Under the pieces are notes generated by a model, which was given only the letters and a program-made list of their open reading frames with translations, was not told where the DNA came from and searched no databases. 64,000 bases of DNA from Enterobacter cloacae complex sp. R_G8. GTDB lineage: Bacteria; Pseudomonadota; Gammaproteobacteria; Enterobacterales; Enterobacteriaceae. Of the stretch, positions 1 through 13,275 are shown piece by piece. The DNA lies in the NCBI RefSeq assembly GCF_024599795.1, contig NZ_CP102246.1, positions 186,001 to 250,000 of the forward strand, given 5' to 3'. How positions within the stretch are numbered: the first letter of the stretch is position 1; every line of letters begins with the position of its first letter. The translations under genes and the position numbers were made by a program.

Positions 1-1903
<1,903 letters not shown>

Positions 1904-1954
1904 GAGCTTCTCCTCAATGCCAGGCGGCTTGTCCTGAGACAAGCCGCCGGACGA

Positions 1955-3496
1955 TTACCAGGATTGGGTTGCTTTGAAGGAATCGAGGATAGCTTTCAGC
2001 TTGCCTTCGATTTCGTCGTTATAGCCACCGGTCTGGTTGATCTCTTGCATCAGCGGAGCGTGATCACGGTCGACGTAAGCCAGCAGAGCGGCTTCGAAGC
2101 TACCGATTTTCGCCAGTTCCACATCTTCGAGGTAACCGCGTTCAGCCGCGAACAGTACCAGGCCCTGCTGAGCAACAGACATTGGTGCGTACTGTTTCTG
2201 CTTCAGCAGCTCGGTCACTTTCTGACCGTGGCTCAGCTGTTTACGGGTTGCTTCGTCCAGATCGGATGCGAACTGAGAGAACGCAGCCAGTTCACGATAC
2301 TGTGCCAGCGCGGTACGGATACCACCGGACAGTTTCTTGATGATCTTGGTCTGAGCAGCACCACCTACACGGGATACGGAAATACCCGGGTTAACCGCCG
2401 GACGAATACCGGAGTTAAACAGGTTGGTTTCCAGGAAGATCTGACCATCGGTAATGGAGATTACGTTGGTCGGAACGAACGCAGAAACGTCACCCGCCTG
2501 GGTTTCAATGATCGGCAGCGCGGTCAGAGAGCCCGTTTTACCCTTCACTTCACCTTTGGTGAAGTTCTCGACGTATTCCGCGTTAACGCGGGAAGCACGC
2601 TCCAGCAGACGAGAGTGGAGGTAGAATACGTCGCCAGGGAACGCTTCACGTCCTGGTGGACGACGGAGCAGCAGGGAAACCTGACGATAAGCAACAGCCT
2701 GTTTAGACAGGTCATCGTATACGATCAGTGCATCTTCACCGCGGTCACGGAAGTATTCACCCATTGCACAACCGGCGTATGGCGCCAGGTATTGCAGTGC
2801 AGCAGATTCAGAAGCGGTTGCCACAACAACGATGGTGTTAGACAGCGCGCCGTGCTCTTCCAGTTTACGAACCACGTTAGAAATGGTGGACGCTTTCTGG
2901 CCGATAGCCACGTACACACATTTGATGCCGGAGTTACGCTGGTTGATGATGGCATCGATAGCCATCGCGGTTTTACCGGTCTGACGGTCACCGATGATCA
3001 GTTCACGCTGACCACGACCGATTGGGATCATGGCATCAACGGACTTATAACCCGTCTGAACAGGCTGATCTACGGACTGACGGTCGATAACGCCCGGTGC
3101 GATAACTTCGATTGGAGAGAAGCCATCGTGCTCAACCGGACCTTTACCGTCGATTGGTGCACCCAGGGTGTTAACAACACGACCCAGCAGGCCACGGCCA
3201 ACCGGAACTTCCAGAATACGGCCAGTACACTTCACCTTCATGCCTTCGGCGAGGTCAGCGTATGGACCCATCACAACGGCACCTACGGAGTCGCGCTCCA
3301 GGTTCAGTGCGATAGCGTAACGGTTACCCGGCAGGGAAATCATCTCACCCTGCATACAATCGGCCAGGCCGTGGATGCGGATAACACCGTCACTTACAGA
3401 AACAATAGTACCTTCGTTATGAGCTTCGCTCACAACATTGAACTGAGCAATGCGCTGCTTGATCAGTTCGCTGATTTCGGTGGAATTCAGTTGCAT
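1955..3496 (-). CDS. atpA: F1 ATP synthase subunit alpha
   Basis: Non-catalytic nucleotide-binding subunit of the F1 hexamer. It is 513 residues, the same length as E. coli AtpA. The Walker A motif GDRQTGKT is at residues 169-176, and the alpha/beta signature region ([17 protein letters not shown]) lies near residue 365. The N-terminus [16 protein letters not shown] is the segment that contacts the delta subunit. It sits 12 bp after atpH and 51 bp before atpG in the single minus-strand operon. Confidence 0.98.
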   Translation of the reverse strand: MQLNSTEISELIKQRIAQFNVVSEAHNEGTIVSVSDGVIRIHGLADCMQGEMISLPGNRYAIALNLERDSVGAVVMGPYADLAEGMKVKCTGRILEVPVGRGLLGRVVNTLGAPIDGKGPVEHDGFSPIEVIAPGVIDRQSVDQPVQTGYKSVDAMIPIGRGQRELIIGDRQTGKTAMAIDAIINQRNSGIKCVYVAIGQKASTISNVVRKLEEHGALSNTIVVVATASESAALQYLAPYAGCAMGEYFRDRGEDALIVYDDLSKQAVAYRQVSLLLRRPPGREAFPGDVFYLHSRLLERASRVNAEYVENFTKGEVKGKTGSLTALPIIETQAGDVSAFVPTNVISITDGQIFLETNLFNSGIRPAVNPGISVSRVGGAAQTKIIKKLSGGIRTALAQYRELAAFSQFASDLDEATRKQLSHGQKVTELLKQKQYAPMSVAQQGLVLFAAERGYLEDVELAKIGSFEAALLAYVDRDHAPLMQEINQTGGYNDEIEGKLKAILDSFKATQSW

Positions 3497-3508
3497 GCTC
3501 CAGTCCCC

Positions 3509-4042
3509 TTAAGACTGCAAGACGTCTGCAAGGCGTTCAAGACGGCCGCGTACGCTGCCATCAATGACCATATCACCCGAGCGGATGATTACGCCTGCCA
3601 TTACAGACTTATCGATTTTGCAATTCAGCTTAACTTTGCGTGACAGACGTTTTTCCATCGCGGCGGTAATTTTCGCAAGCTGTTCATGACTCAGTTCAGT
3701 CGCAGAAGTTACTTCAACTTCAGCAGTAGCTTCACTAAGGGCACGTAAGTGCTCAAACTGCTCGAGAACATCCGGGAGCACACGGAGACGACCATTTTCT
3801 GCCATTACCTTAATCAGGTTCTGGCCGTTGGCATCCAGTTGCTCTCCGCACACGGCGATGAACGACGCGGCGAGGGTTTCAGGTGCTAATGCACCAGAAA
3901 GCAACTCGGCCATTTGTTCGTTTTTCGTCACCTCAGCGGCAAACGCCAGCATATTCTGCCAGCGATCGACATTTTGGTGTTCGACAGCAAAGTCAAAAGC
4001 TGCTTTGGCGTAGGGGCGAGCTACCGTAACAAATTCAGACAT
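3509..4042 (-). CDS. atpH: F1 ATP synthase subunit delta
   Basis: Peripheral-stalk protein (OSCP family) that links the F1 alpha subunits to the membrane b dimer. It is 177 residues, the expected length. The N-terminal helical domain begins [20 protein letters not shown]. The C-terminal part carries the conserved delta-family segment ending in [20 protein letters not shown]. It lies 14 bp downstream of atpF and 12 bp upstream of atpA, so translational coupling is likely. Confidence 0.97.
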   Translation of the reverse strand: MSEFVTVARPYAKAAFDFAVEHQNVDRWQNMLAFAAEVTKNEQMAELLSGALAPETLAASFIAVCGEQLDANGQNLIKVMAENGRLRVLPDVLEQFEHLRALSEATAEVEVTSATELSHEQLAKITAAMEKRLSRKVKLNCKIDKSVMAGVIIRSGDMVIDGSVRGRLERLADVLQS

Positions 4043-4056
4043 CAGCCCCTCCCTCC

Positions 4057-4527
4057 TTACAGTTCAGCGACAAGTTTGTCCACGATGTCGCTGTTAGCAG
4101 CTTCATCCACGGAACGTTCGATGATCTTCTCGGCGCCAGCAACAGCCAGAATCGCAACCTGCTTACGCAGTTCTTCACGAGCACGTTTACGCTCAGCTTC
4201 AATTTCAGCCTGAGCCTGTGTCACGATCTTAGTACGTTCCTGTTCTGCTTCAGCTTTGGCTTCGTCCAGGATCTGAGAACGGCGTTTGTTAGCCTGTTCA
4301 ATGATTACCTGAGCTTCCGCTTTCGCTTTTTTCAGCTGGTCTGTCGCGTTGGCCTGTGCAAGGTCCAAATCTTTCTTTGCGCGTTCTGCAGAAGCCAGAC
4401 CGTCAGCAATTTCTTTCTGACGTTTTTCGATGGCAGCCATTAAAGGCGGCCATACATACTTCATGCAGAACCAGACAAAGATAATAAACGCGATGGCCTG
4501 GCCGAGGATTGTTGCGTTCATGTTCAC
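4057..4527 (-). CDS. atpF: Fo ATP synthase subunit b
   Basis: Forms the dimeric peripheral stalk. It has one N-terminal membrane helix (about residues 5-26, [20 protein letters not shown]) and a long charged cytoplasmic coiled coil rich in Ala, Glu, Lys and Arg. It is 156 residues, as in E. coli, and ends VDKLVAEL, the tail that binds delta. It lies between atpE (48 bp) and atpH (14 bp). Confidence 0.97.
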   Translation of the reverse strand: MNMNATILGQAIAFIIFVWFCMKYVWPPLMAAIEKRQKEIADGLASAERAKKDLDLAQANATDQLKKAKAEAQVIIEQANKRRSQILDEAKAEAEQERTKIVTQAQAEIEAERKRAREELRKQVAILAVAGAEKIIERSVDEAANSDIVDKLVAEL

Positions 4528-4543
4528 AGCACAATACCTCTTA

Positions 4544-4833
<290 letters not shown>

Positions 4834-4864
4834 TCAATTAAAACGTAGTAGTGTTGGTAAAAAA

Positions 4865-6069
<1,205 letters not shown>

Positions 6070-6159
6070 CACGTTTTTACTCCTGCTCCCTTCGAGGTAT
6101 GCCGCGTGTCGTATAAAACGTCCTTTAAGGCTCAGAGTCAAGCATCAAAAAGCGGTCAA

Positions 6160-6188
6160 ATTATACGGTGCGCACCCGTGATTTCAAA
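6160..6188 (-). promoter_or_regulatory. Predicted sigma-70 promoter of the atp operon
   Basis: Read on the minus strand there is a -35 TTTGAA (6183-6188) and a perfect -10 TATAAT (6160-6165) separated by 17 bp. It lies about 90 bp upstream of the atpI start. The position and sequence match my recollection of the E. coli atp promoter. The assignment rests on pattern and position only. Confidence 0.72.
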
Positions 6189-6685
6189 CATTAAGTAGCG
6201 AAAAGGTGAATAAATGTTTAAATATTTTTCCCCACCGCTATTTTTTAACTTTTGATGAAAGCCCCGACCTTCGGCCAAAACTGCAAACAGCGCGAAAACG
6301 TTGGCTACAAAGCGTGCACGAGATCACAAAACACACATTTGCGATAAGGTTGTATTTATCAAACACGTAAATCGCCTTATTTCATCTTTCTGAAATTAAA
6401 GACAAAATGTCGCAACTATTTTCAAAACAGCCCCGTATACAATAAAAACCTTTTATTGACATTCTTAATAAATATTTAACATTGCATTCTGGTTGCTGCT
6501 TTCCACTTTTAGCAGGCTGATATTTTCGTGGTTGATTATCTTCAGGGTGAACAATGGTCATGAAGTTAACCGTTAGAAAACCCTTAGTAAAAACAAGGTT
6601 AAATTATCTCCGGCAAAATCCGCTGTGTTGTGCTGTTTTTTAACACGGACAGAACAGCACAAATTCCACATTTTTTATTAATTTT
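6189..6685. other. AT-rich intergenic region between rsmG and the atp promoter
   Basis: About 500 bp with no credible coding frame. It is strongly AT-rich, with runs such as attttttaacttttgatg and ttaattttttaaaaattg close to the rsmG stop. I see no RNA gene, no REP element and no clear regulatory palindrome here. A spacer of similar size occupies this place in E. coli. Confidence 0.6.
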
Positions 6686-7309
6686 TTAAAAATTGTTTGG
6701 CTTAATTATCACCAGATGACGTTCACCTTCGAGCTGAGGGATCTGTAACTTCTCAATGGATTCGACCACAAAACCCTCCGGAAGCTGTTCAATTTCCTCG
6801 CCAGGCAACTGACCTTTCAGCGCATAAAAACGGCCATTCTCTGCCGGTAAGTGCTTACACCAGCTCACCATGTCATTAAGCGAAGCGAAGGCACGGCTGA
6901 TGACACCGTCAAACGGTGGCTCTGCCGGGAACTCCTCTACCCTGCTTTGTACTGGCGTGATGTTCTCAAGCTTCAGCTCATGCTGTACCTGGCGCAAAAA
7001 ACGCACGCGCTTGCCAAGGCTATCCAGCAGCGTGAAATGGCTTTCCGGGCGGACAATCGACAGGGGAATACCCGGCAGGCCAGGACCCGTGCCCACATCG
7101 ATAAAGCGCTCACCGTTCAGGTACGGCGCCACCACAATGCTATCGAGAATATGGCGAATCAGCATCTCGTTGGGGTCGCGTACGGAGGTGAGGTTGTACG
7201 CTTTATTCCATTTGTTCAGCATATCGACATAGGCCACCAGCTGATTTTTCTGGTGATCGGTGAGCGAAATACCTGCCTGATCCAGCAGACGAGAGAGTTT
7301 ATTGAGCAC
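6686..7309 (-). CDS. rsmG: 16S rRNA (guanine527-N7)-methyltransferase RsmG (GidB)
   Basis: Transfers a methyl group from SAM to N7 of G527 in the 530 loop of 16S rRNA; in this family, loss of function gives low-level streptomycin resistance. It is 207 residues, the family length. The SAM-binding glycine-rich motif [15 protein letters not shown] is at about residues 69-83, within a Rossmann fold. It lies 107 bp downstream of mnmG on the same strand. The spacer carries a pair of REP-like hairpins, so co-transcription with mnmG is likely but may be modulated. Confidence 0.96.
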   Translation of the reverse strand: MLNKLSRLLDQAGISLTDHQKNQLVAYVDMLNKWNKAYNLTSVRDPNEMLIRHILDSIVVAPYLNGERFIDVGTGPGLPGIPLSIVRPESHFTLLDSLGKRVRFLRQVQHELKLENITPVQSRVEEFPAEPPFDGVISRAFASLNDMVSWCKHLPAENGRFYALKGQLPGEEIEQLPEGFVVESIEKLQIPQLEGERHLVIIKPNNF

Positions 7310-7334
7310 GGTGAATACCTGTTGAGAGACTTAA

Positions 7335-7406
7335 GTGGCGGGTGGCGCTTCGCTAACCCGCCCTACGGAGTTCTGTAGGCCCGGTAAGCGCAGCGCCACC
7401 GGGCGA
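7335..7406. repeat. Pair of inverted REP-like hairpins (BIME) between mnmG and rsmG
   Basis: Two REP-like units face each other. The first has arms GCGGGT and ACCCGC (7338-7361). The second has arms GCCCGGT and ACCGGGC (7379-7404). The sequence family (ggtggcgcttcgcta...) is the same as the isolated REP units at 16870, 41430 and 52748. It lies inside the likely mnmG-rsmG transcript and may stabilise or attenuate mRNA. Confidence 0.8.
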
Positions 7407-7416
7407 ATTACACATG

Positions 7417-9306
7417 TTACGCGCTACGGCGCAGCATGCCCTGCTTTTTCAGCCACACCAGCAGAATCGAAATCGCGGCGGGCGTGACACCGGAAATACG
7501 GGAGGCCTGGCCAATCGACACGGGTTTATGATCGTTCAGTTTAGCGATCACCTCATTGGAAAGGCCCGTCACCTGACGATAGTCCAGCATTTCCGGCAGC
7601 AGCGTGTTTTCGTTACGCTGCTGTTTTTCGATCTCATCCTGCTGACGCGCGATGTAACCTTCGTATTTCACCTGGATTTCAACCTGCTCAGCCGCTTCAG
7701 CGTCTTCAAGACCCGGAGCAAAGGCGGTAAGTTTCACCAGATTCTCATAGGTCACTTCCGGACGACGCAGCAGGTCTTCACCACTGGCTTCGCGGGAGAG
7801 CGGCGCAGTCAAGTGAGCGTTCACTTCGGCAGCGGTTTCGGCCTGCGGATTGACCCAGGTCGTTTTCAGGCGCTGACGTTCCTGCTCAATGCGCTCCAGC
7901 TTCTCGTTGAAGCGCGCCCAGCGTTCGTCATCCACCAGACCCAGCTCACGACCCATTTCGGTCAGACGCAGGTCGGCGTTATCTTCGCGCAGCATCAGGC
8001 GATATTCCGCACGAGAGGTAAACATACGGTACGGCTCTTTGGTACCCAGCGTGCAGAGATCGTCGACCAGCACACCCAGATAGGCCTGAGAGCGCGCCGG
8101 AGCCCAGCCCTCTTTCTCGGCAGAGAAGCGGGCGGCGTTCAGACCCGCCAGCAGACCCTGCGCAGCCGCTTCTTCGTAACCGGTCGTGCCGTTAATCTGA
8201 CCCGCGAAGAACAGACCGTGGATGAATTTGCTCTCCAGGGTCGGTTTCAGGTCTCGTGGATCGAAGAAATCGTACTCAATGGCGTAGCCAGGGCGAACGA
8301 TTTTCGCGTTCTCCATCCCCTGCATTGAGCGAACAATCTGCATCTGCACATCGAACGGCAGGCTGGTGGAGATGCCGTTCGGATAAATTTCGTTGGAGGT
8401 CAGCCCTTCAGGCTCCAGGAAGATCTGGTGCTGGTTACGATCGGCAAAGCGCATCACTTTGTCTTCGATCGACGGGCAGTAACGCGGGCCGATCCCTTCG
8501 ATCACGCCAGCGTACATTGGGCTGCGATCGAGGTTATTGCGGATCACGTCATGGGTTTTTTCGTTGGTATGCGTGATATAGCACGGTACCTGCTGCGGAT
8601 GTTGTGCCGCATTGCCCATGAACGAGAAGACCGGCATTGGGTTATCACCGTGCTGTTGTGCCAGCACGCTGAAATCAATGGTGCGCGCGTCAATACGGGG
8701 TGGCGTACCGGTTTTCAGACGGCTCACACGCAGCGGCAGTTCACGCAGGCGGCGTGACAACGGGATAGAGGGCGGATCGCCAGCACGGCCACCGCTGTAG
8801 TTATCCAGACCGATATGGATCTTACCGTCCAGGAATGTCCCAACGGTAAGGACAACCGCTTTCGCGCGGAATTTAAGCCCCATCTGGGTGACAGCGCCCA
8901 CGACACGATCGTTCTCAACAATAAGATCTTCCACCGCCTGCTGGAAGATCATCAGGTTAGGCTGATTCTCCAGGGCGGTACGCACTGCCTGACGGTAAAG
9001 CACGCGGTCTGCCTGAGCACGGGTCGCACGTACGGCGGGGCCTTTGCTCGCGTTTAGTATCCTAAACTGGATGCCTGCCTGATCGATCGCTTTCGCCATC
9101 AGGCCGCCAAGTGCATCCACTTCTTTTACCAGGTGTCCTTTCCCAATGCCGCCAATCGCCGGATTACAGGACATTTGTCCCAGCGTGTCGATATTGTGTG
9201 TCAAAAGCAGGGTCTGCTGACCCATTCGCGCTGCGGCCATTGCGGCCTCAGTGCCTGCATGACCCCCGCCAATGATAATGACGTCAAAAGGATCCTGATA
9301 AAACAT
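7417..9306 (-). CDS. mnmG: tRNA uridine-34 carboxymethylaminomethyl-modifying enzyme MnmG (GidA)
   Basis: FAD-dependent partner of MnmE; together they install the cmnm5 group on U34 of several tRNAs. It is 629 residues, as in E. coli. The dinucleotide-binding motif [12 protein letters not shown] is near residues 11-22, and the GidA signatures [11 protein letters not shown] and [20 protein letters not shown] are intact. It starts about 90 bp from the left edge of oriC and is transcribed away from it. In E. coli, transcription of this gene influences initiation at oriC. MnmE is not in the window. Confidence 0.98.
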   Translation of the reverse strand: MFYQDPFDVIIIGGGHAGTEAAMAAARMGQQTLLLTHNIDTLGQMSCNPAIGGIGKGHLVKEVDALGGLMAKAIDQAGIQFRILNASKGPAVRATRAQADRVLYRQAVRTALENQPNLMIFQQAVEDLIVENDRVVGAVTQMGLKFRAKAVVLTVGTFLDGKIHIGLDNYSGGRAGDPPSIPLSRRLRELPLRVSRLKTGTPPRIDARTIDFSVLAQQHGDNPMPVFSFMGNAAQHPQQVPCYITHTNEKTHDVIRNNLDRSPMYAGVIEGIGPRYCPSIEDKVMRFADRNQHQIFLEPEGLTSNEIYPNGISTSLPFDVQMQIVRSMQGMENAKIVRPGYAIEYDFFDPRDLKPTLESKFIHGLFFAGQINGTTGYEEAAAQGLLAGLNAARFSAEKEGWAPARSQAYLGVLVDDLCTLGTKEPYRMFTSRAEYRLMLREDNADLRLTEMGRELGLVDDERWARFNEKLERIEQERQRLKTTWVNPQAETAAEVNAHLTAPLSREASGEDLLRRPEVTYENLVKLTAFAPGLEDAEAAEQVEIQVKYEGYIARQQDEIEKQQRNENTLLPEMLDYRQVTGLSNEVIAKLNDHKPVSIGQASRISGVTPAAISILLVWLKKQGMLRRSA

Positions 9307-9418
9307 GGTGGTCTGCCTCGCGTAAAGCGGTATGAAAATGGATTGAAGCCCGGGCCGTGGATTCTACTCAACTTTAGTCTTTCGAGAAAGCATTGGGATC
9401 CTGGGCTATTAAAAAGAA

Positions 9419-9462
9419 GATCTTTTTATTTAGAGATCTGTTCTATTGTGATCTCTTATTAG
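9419..9462 (+). other. oriC duplex-unwinding element, three 13-mers
   Basis: Three tandem GATCT-starting AT-rich 13-mers: left GATCTTTTTATTT (9419-9431), middle GATCTGTTCTATT (9435-9447), right GATCTCTTATTAG (9450-9462). The left copy differs from the E. coli GATCTATTTATTT at one base as I remember it. This is the region opened by DnaA during initiation. Confidence 0.93.
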
Positions 9463-9475
9463 GATCGACGACCTT

Positions 9476-9484
9476 TGTGGATAA
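9476..9484 (-). promoter_or_regulatory. DnaA box R1
   Basis: TGTGGATAA on the plus strand, the complement of the consensus TTATCCACA. It is a perfect high-affinity box next to the unwinding element. Confidence 0.93.
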
Positions 9485-9581
9485 GTCCGATCTCATAAAG
9501 AAGATCATGAAGTTAGAAAGGATCGTTTGCTGTGAATGATCGGTGATCCTGGCCCGTATAAGCTGGGATCAGATCGCGACT

Positions 9582-9590
9582 TTATGCACA
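9582..9590 (+). promoter_or_regulatory. DnaA box R2, variant
   Basis: TTATGCACA at the R2 position. E. coli has TTATACACA here as I recall. One base departs from TTATCCACA, which still fits the relaxed consensus TTATNCACA. Confidence 0.8.
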
Positions 9591-9616
9591 GGCCAAAAAC
9601 GACTTCGCCGTTGTCC

Positions 9617-9625
9617 TTTGGATAA
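9617..9625 (-). promoter_or_regulatory. DnaA box R3
   Basis: TTTGGATAA on the plus strand (TTATCCAAA on the minus), the weak R3 box also found in E. coli. Confidence 0.75.
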
Positions 9626-9655
9626 CTACTGCTTAATACGAGCTTTTAACCAGAG

Positions 9656-9664
9656 TTATCCACA
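9656..9664 (+). promoter_or_regulatory. DnaA box R4
   Basis: TTATCCACA, a perfect box at the right edge of oriC, just beyond the stop codon of mioC (9681-9683). Confidence 0.93.
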
Positions 9665-9680
9665 TCTGTTCGCGCGATCT

Positions 9681-10130
9681 TTAATCGTTTTTGAGTAATT
9701 TTTTCCATTCACCCAGCCAGATCTCGGCCGGATCCTCCGGAATATCATGATCGAGGATGTTGATCTTCAGCGTTTCACCCACCTGTTTTGCTCCACAGGC
9801 GGTTACTGCCGCTTTAACTTTCTCAATAGCACCGCAGAAGGTGTCATATTCGCGACTGCCAATACCCACCGCGCCAAAACGGACGTTTGACAGGTCTGGC
9901 TGCTGTTCCTGCAGTTCGTCATATAAAGGCTGGAGGTTATCCGGAAGATCGCCTGCGCCATGCGTGGAGGTGATCACCAGCCAGACCCCATCAGTCGGGA
10001 GATCTTCAAGCAAAGGCCCGTGCAGCGTTTGTGTGGAAAATCCCGCATCCTCCAGCTTCTCAGCCAGATGTTCCGCTACATATTCCGCGCCGCCAAGGGT
10101 GCTGCCGCTGATAAGGGTAATGTCCGCCAT
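9681..10130 (-). CDS. mioC: Flavodoxin-like protein MioC
   Basis: Small FMN-binding electron carrier of the flavodoxin family; E. coli MioC has been linked in vitro to biotin synthase activity. It is 149 residues, two longer than I recall for E. coli. The FMN phosphate loop is visible at SGSTLGGAE (residues 8-16), and the second flavodoxin loop at STHGAGDLPDN. It is transcribed towards oriC, so its transcription runs into the origin. A degenerate DnaA box lies upstream at 10191. Confidence 0.95.
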   Translation of the reverse strand: MADITLISGSTLGGAEYVAEHLAEKLEDAGFSTQTLHGPLLEDLPTDGVWLVITSTHGAGDLPDNLQPLYDELQEQQPDLSNVRFGAVGIGSREYDTFCGAIEKVKAAVTACGAKQVGETLKINILDHDIPEDPAEIWLGEWKKLLKND

Positions 10131-10190
10131 TGATCGCTCGCTCAGATAAAGAGAGGGCCATTGTACGCTGTGAACGGGTTGGGATCTACC

Positions 10191-10199
10191 TGTGGAAAA
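10191..10199 (-). promoter_or_regulatory. Degenerate DnaA box upstream of mioC
   Basis: TGTGGAAAA on the plus strand, one mismatch from TGTGGATAA, about 60 bp upstream of the mioC start. In E. coli the mioC promoter carries a DnaA box at this place, through which DnaA represses transcription into oriC. Confidence 0.5.
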
Positions 10200-10220
10200 T
10201 GTGGGTATGGATTTGCCCGA

Positions 10221-10679
10221 TCAGGGGCGGATGGTACGCATGATCGGGTTTTGCAGGGAGATCAACGTCTCGGTGGACTGAATTTCATCGATTGTTTGGA
10301 TCTTGTTGATAAGTACCTGCTGGAGGGCGTCGATGGATCGACACATCACCTTGATAAAGATGCTGTAGTGGCCGGTGGTGTAGTACGCCTCCGTCACTTC
10401 ATCGAGCGCGTTCAGCTTCGCCAGCGCGGAAGGATAATCTTTTGCGCTTTTAAGAATAATGCCAATAAAGCAGCAGACGTCATAACCCAGCTGTTTTGGA
10501 CTGACATCGATACGTGCCCCGGTAATGATCCCTGCCTGTTTCATCTTCTCTACACGAACATGAATCGTCCCCGGGCTGACGCCAAACTGCTTCGCCAGTT
10601 CGGCATAGGCGGTACGGGCATTGGCCATTAACGCCTCCAGGATGCCGCGGTCCAGATTATCGATCTGATAATTTTCCAT
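10221..10679 (-). CDS. asnC: Transcriptional regulator AsnC (Lrp/AsnC family)
   Basis: Asparagine-responsive regulator that activates the divergent asnA. It is 152 residues. An N-terminal helix-turn-helix (AYAELAKQFGVSPGTIHVRVEKM, residues about 20-42) is followed by a C-terminal RAM effector and oligomerisation domain. It is divergent from asnA with a 151 bp intergenic region that should hold both promoters. It is the archetype of the Lrp/AsnC family. Confidence 0.96.
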   Translation of the reverse strand: MENYQIDNLDRGILEALMANARTAYAELAKQFGVSPGTIHVRVEKMKQAGIITGARIDVSPKQLGYDVCCFIGIILKSAKDYPSALAKLNALDEVTEAYYTTGHYSIFIKVMCRSIDALQQVLINKIQTIDEIQSTETLISLQNPIMRTIRP

Positions 10680-10830
10680 AGCTTTTTCTTATGAAGATTA
10701 ATGAATCACTCTATTCTAGCGTTAAATTTTGACGAATCAAAAGTGAATGAGGCTTTTTGTTGTTTGATTATTGAATTGAATGCCTTTTCTGTTGCTTAAT
10801 CAACACCAACAGGACGCAGGAGTATAAATA

Positions 10831-11823
10831 ATGAAAACCGCTTATATCGCAAAACAACGCCAGATCAGTTTCGTTAAATCTCATTTTTCCCGCCAGCTGG
10901 AAGAGAAGCTGGGTCTGATTGAAGTTCAGGCACCGATTCTCAGCCGCGTGGGTGATGGGACGCAGGATAACTTGTCCGGATGCGAAAAAGCGGTGCAGGT
11001 TAAAGTGAAAACACTGCCAGACGCCCAGTTCGAAGTGGTTCATTCCCTCGCGAAGTGGAAGCGTCAAACCCTGGGACAGCACGACTTCAGCGCGGGTGAA
11101 GGGCTTTACACGCACATGAAAGCCCTCCGCCCCGATGAAGACCGCCTGTCTGCCATTCACTCCGTTTACGTTGACCAGTGGGACTGGGAGCGCGTAATGG
11201 GTGATGGCGAGCGCCATGTCGGCACGCTGAAATCCACCGTTGAAGCGATCTACGCCGGGATCAAAGCGACCGAAGCGGCCGTAAGCAAAGAGTTTGGTCT
11301 GGCACCGTTCCTGCCGGAATCGATCCACTTTGTTCACAGCCAGGAGTTGCTGAGTCGTTTCCCGGATCTGGATGCTAAAGGTCGTGAACGTGCGATCGTC
11401 AAAGAACTGGGTGCCGTCTTCCTGATGGGGATCGGCGGTAAGCTGTCGGATGGTAAACGTCATGATGTTCGTGCACCGGATTATGATGACTGGAGCACCA
11501 TGAGCGAGGGCGAATTTGCCGGTCTCAACGGCGATATTCTGGTCTGGAACCCGGTGCTGGAAGATGCGTTTGAGCTCTCTTCAATGGGGATCCGCGTGGA
11601 TGCTGATGCGCTGAAACGCCAGCTGGCGGTGACCGGTGATGAAGATCGTCTCACGCTGGAATGGCATCAGGCGCTGCTGCGCGGTGAGATGCCGCAGACC
11701 ATTGGTGGCGGCATCGGCCAGTCCCGTCTGACCATGCTTCTGCTGCAACTCTCGCATATTGGTCAGGTTCAGTGTGGTGTCTGGCCGCAGCAGGTACGCG
11801 AAAGCGTCAGCTCGCTGCTGTAA
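10831..11823 (+). CDS. asnA: Aspartate--ammonia ligase (asparagine synthetase A)
   Basis: Makes asparagine from aspartate, ammonia and ATP, giving AMP and PPi; it is structurally related to class II aminoacyl-tRNA synthetases. It is 330 residues, the E. coli length. The N-terminus is [19 protein letters not shown], and the C-terminal family motif [15 protein letters not shown] is intact. The ribosome-binding site caggagtataaat precedes the ATG. Its stop codon TAA (11821-11823) abuts the stop of the convergent viaA with no spacer. Confidence 0.97.
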   Translation: MKTAYIAKQRQISFVKSHFSRQLEEKLGLIEVQAPILSRVGDGTQDNLSGCEKAVQVKVKTLPDAQFEVVHSLAKWKRQTLGQHDFSAGEGLYTHMKALRPDEDRLSAIHSVYVDQWDWERVMGDGERHVGTLKSTVEAIYAGIKATEAAVSKEFGLAPFLPESIHFVHSQELLSRFPDLDAKGRERAIVKELGAVFLMGIGGKLSDGKRHDVRAPDYDDWSTMSEGEFAGLNGDILVWNPVLEDAFELSSMGIRVDADALKRQLAVTGDEDRLTLEWHQALLRGEMPQTIGGGIGQSRLTMLLLQLSHIGQVQCGVWPQQVRESVSSLL

Positions 11824-13275
11824 TTAACGCTGCCAGCGTCTGAGCAGGCGGCTACGTAACCCGGTATCAAAGCGCCAGATATGATCGAAGATGCGCATGA
11901 TGCCGGGTTTTCCATGGGCGGACATCGCCACTGCGTGGAAACGGTGCTGATGCACCCGTTGCAGCTCCTTCACTTTATTCACCACGTCATCCGGCAGCCG
12001 CTGGGCAATAAAATCAGAAATCACCACCGCGTCAGCGTCGTACCAGTCGCCGCCCTGCATACGTTCCACAATGCTGCGAAAACAGCTGGCCAGATCGGTA
12101 CCGCCGCGAAAACGCTGGCTTAAAAAGCGGATCGCCTGCTCAAGCCCCTGTTGATTCGTCAGTTCGTAGCTCACCACTTCGCTGGAAAAGAGCATGATAA
12201 AGCAGCGACGTCGATCGGCGAGCGCCACCCGCATCAGCGCCAGGCAGAACGCTTTTGCACACTGTTCGTTGAAACCGCCCATCGATCCGGATGTATCCAC
12301 ACAAACGATAAATGGGCCGCGCGGTTGCTCATCAAAATCCTGATGGACTACCGGACGCTGGCTGATTTTTTCGCGCCAGGCTTCGCCATGCAGGCGATAG
12401 GTCAGAAGCTGTTTTTCCACCAGCCGACGATAAAACTCATATTCCAGCTCGGTCATCCCGAGCGTGCTCAGTTCCGTAGGCAGCAGACGTAAAATATCAT
12501 CGCTTTGCTGGAGCCCATCTACCTGTTCGGGCACGGTGGCCGGTTCCCGCACCAGGGTGCGGAAGGTTTCCATTGGGGCATCCTTCTTTGGGACCGATTT
12601 AGCCTCCCTTGAGCGACCCAGCTGTTCCGCAAGCTTCATCAGCTCGGGCTGCTGCGCCAGGAAATCACCATACCGGACAATCAGCTGATAATCCCCACGC
12701 CTGATTTGGCCTGCACTCATATCCCAGAGACGTCCGGCGGCGTTTTCATTCTCTACCAGTACCTGCTCCAGCTGACCGCTTAAGGTCATGCGTTCCTGAA
12801 CTTCGCTGAGCAATTGTTCACGCTCTTCATCCAGCAGCTGCTGGTTCAGCGTCGTGGCCTGCACCACAAGGCTGAGGCGCCAGCGCTGTAAAAAGAGGGT
12901 GTGTAGCGCGGGCGTAAAGGTGGCGTTATCGGTGACCAGCGCCCGGGCCTGGCTGGCAAACGGGGAGTGGACTTTATCGAGTAACGTCAGGGTTTGCGGG
13001 ATCTGAACGATAAACTGCGACGTAGTAAGCCGCTGGCACTGCTGATAGCAGGCCACCTCTTCGGTTAACTCCTGTGGCACTTCGGTCTCTTTAAACCGCT
13101 GTCGCAGGTTGTCCCGCCAGCGCGGGAGATCGTCCGTCATCGCTTTTTTTAGCTTCGGGAATTTTTCAAAAAACGCCGCCAGTTGAGGAGACGCCAGAAG
13201 AGTAATGATCACCTCTTCAATCAACCCATCTTCGCTGACGGCCAGCATGACGTTAAGTGTATCCAGCGTTAGCAT
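11824..13275 (-). CDS. viaA: VWA-domain protein ViaA, partner of RavA
   Basis: Works with the MoxR AAA+ ATPase RavA; in E. coli the pair interacts with respiratory complexes and influences aminoglycoside sensitivity. It is 483 residues, the E. coli length. The N-terminal two thirds is helical and charged. The C-terminal von Willebrand A domain carries the MIDAS motif DTSGSMGG (around residue 326), with the later MIDAS residues in FRGGTDL and VVISDF. Its start overlaps the 3' end of ravA by 7 bp, typical of a coupled operon. Confidence 0.95.
   Translation of the reverse strand: MLTLDTLNVMLAVSEDGLIEEVIITLLASPQLAAFFEKFPKLKKAMTDDLPRWRDNLRQRFKETEVPQELTEEVACYQQCQRLTTSQFIVQIPQTLTLLDKVHSPFASQARALVTDNATFTPALHTLFLQRWRLSLVVQATTLNQQLLDEEREQLLSEVQERMTLSGQLEQVLVENENAAGRLWDMSAGQIRRGDYQLIVRYGDFLAQQPELMKLAEQLGRSREAKSVPKKDAPMETFRTLVREPATVPEQVDGLQQSDDILRLLPTELSTLGMTELEYEFYRRLVEKQLLTYRLHGEAWREKISQRPVVHQDFDEQPRGPFIVCVDTSGSMGGFNEQCAKAFCLALMRVALADRRRCFIMLFSSEVVSYELTNQQGLEQAIRFLSQRFRGGTDLASCFRSIVERMQGGDWYDADAVVISDFIAQRLPDDVVNKVKELQRVHQHRFHAVAMSAHGKPGIMRIFDHIWRFDTGLRSRLLRRWQR

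Larger units (their letters stand above)
9396..9679. other. oriC: Chromosomal replication origin oriC
   Basis: The segment between mnmG and mioC reproduces the E. coli oriC architecture. It begins GGATCCTGGG at 9396, followed by three AT-rich 13-mers (9419-9462), DnaA box R1 (9476-9484), an R2-like box (9582-9590), R3 (9617-9625) and R4 (9656-9664). I count 13 GATC sites between 9396 and 9680, the target of Dam methylation and SeqA. The stretch tgaatgatcggtgatcct in the centre is conserved with E. coli. The flanking genes mnmG and mioC are also those of enterobacterial origins. Confidence 0.97.
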
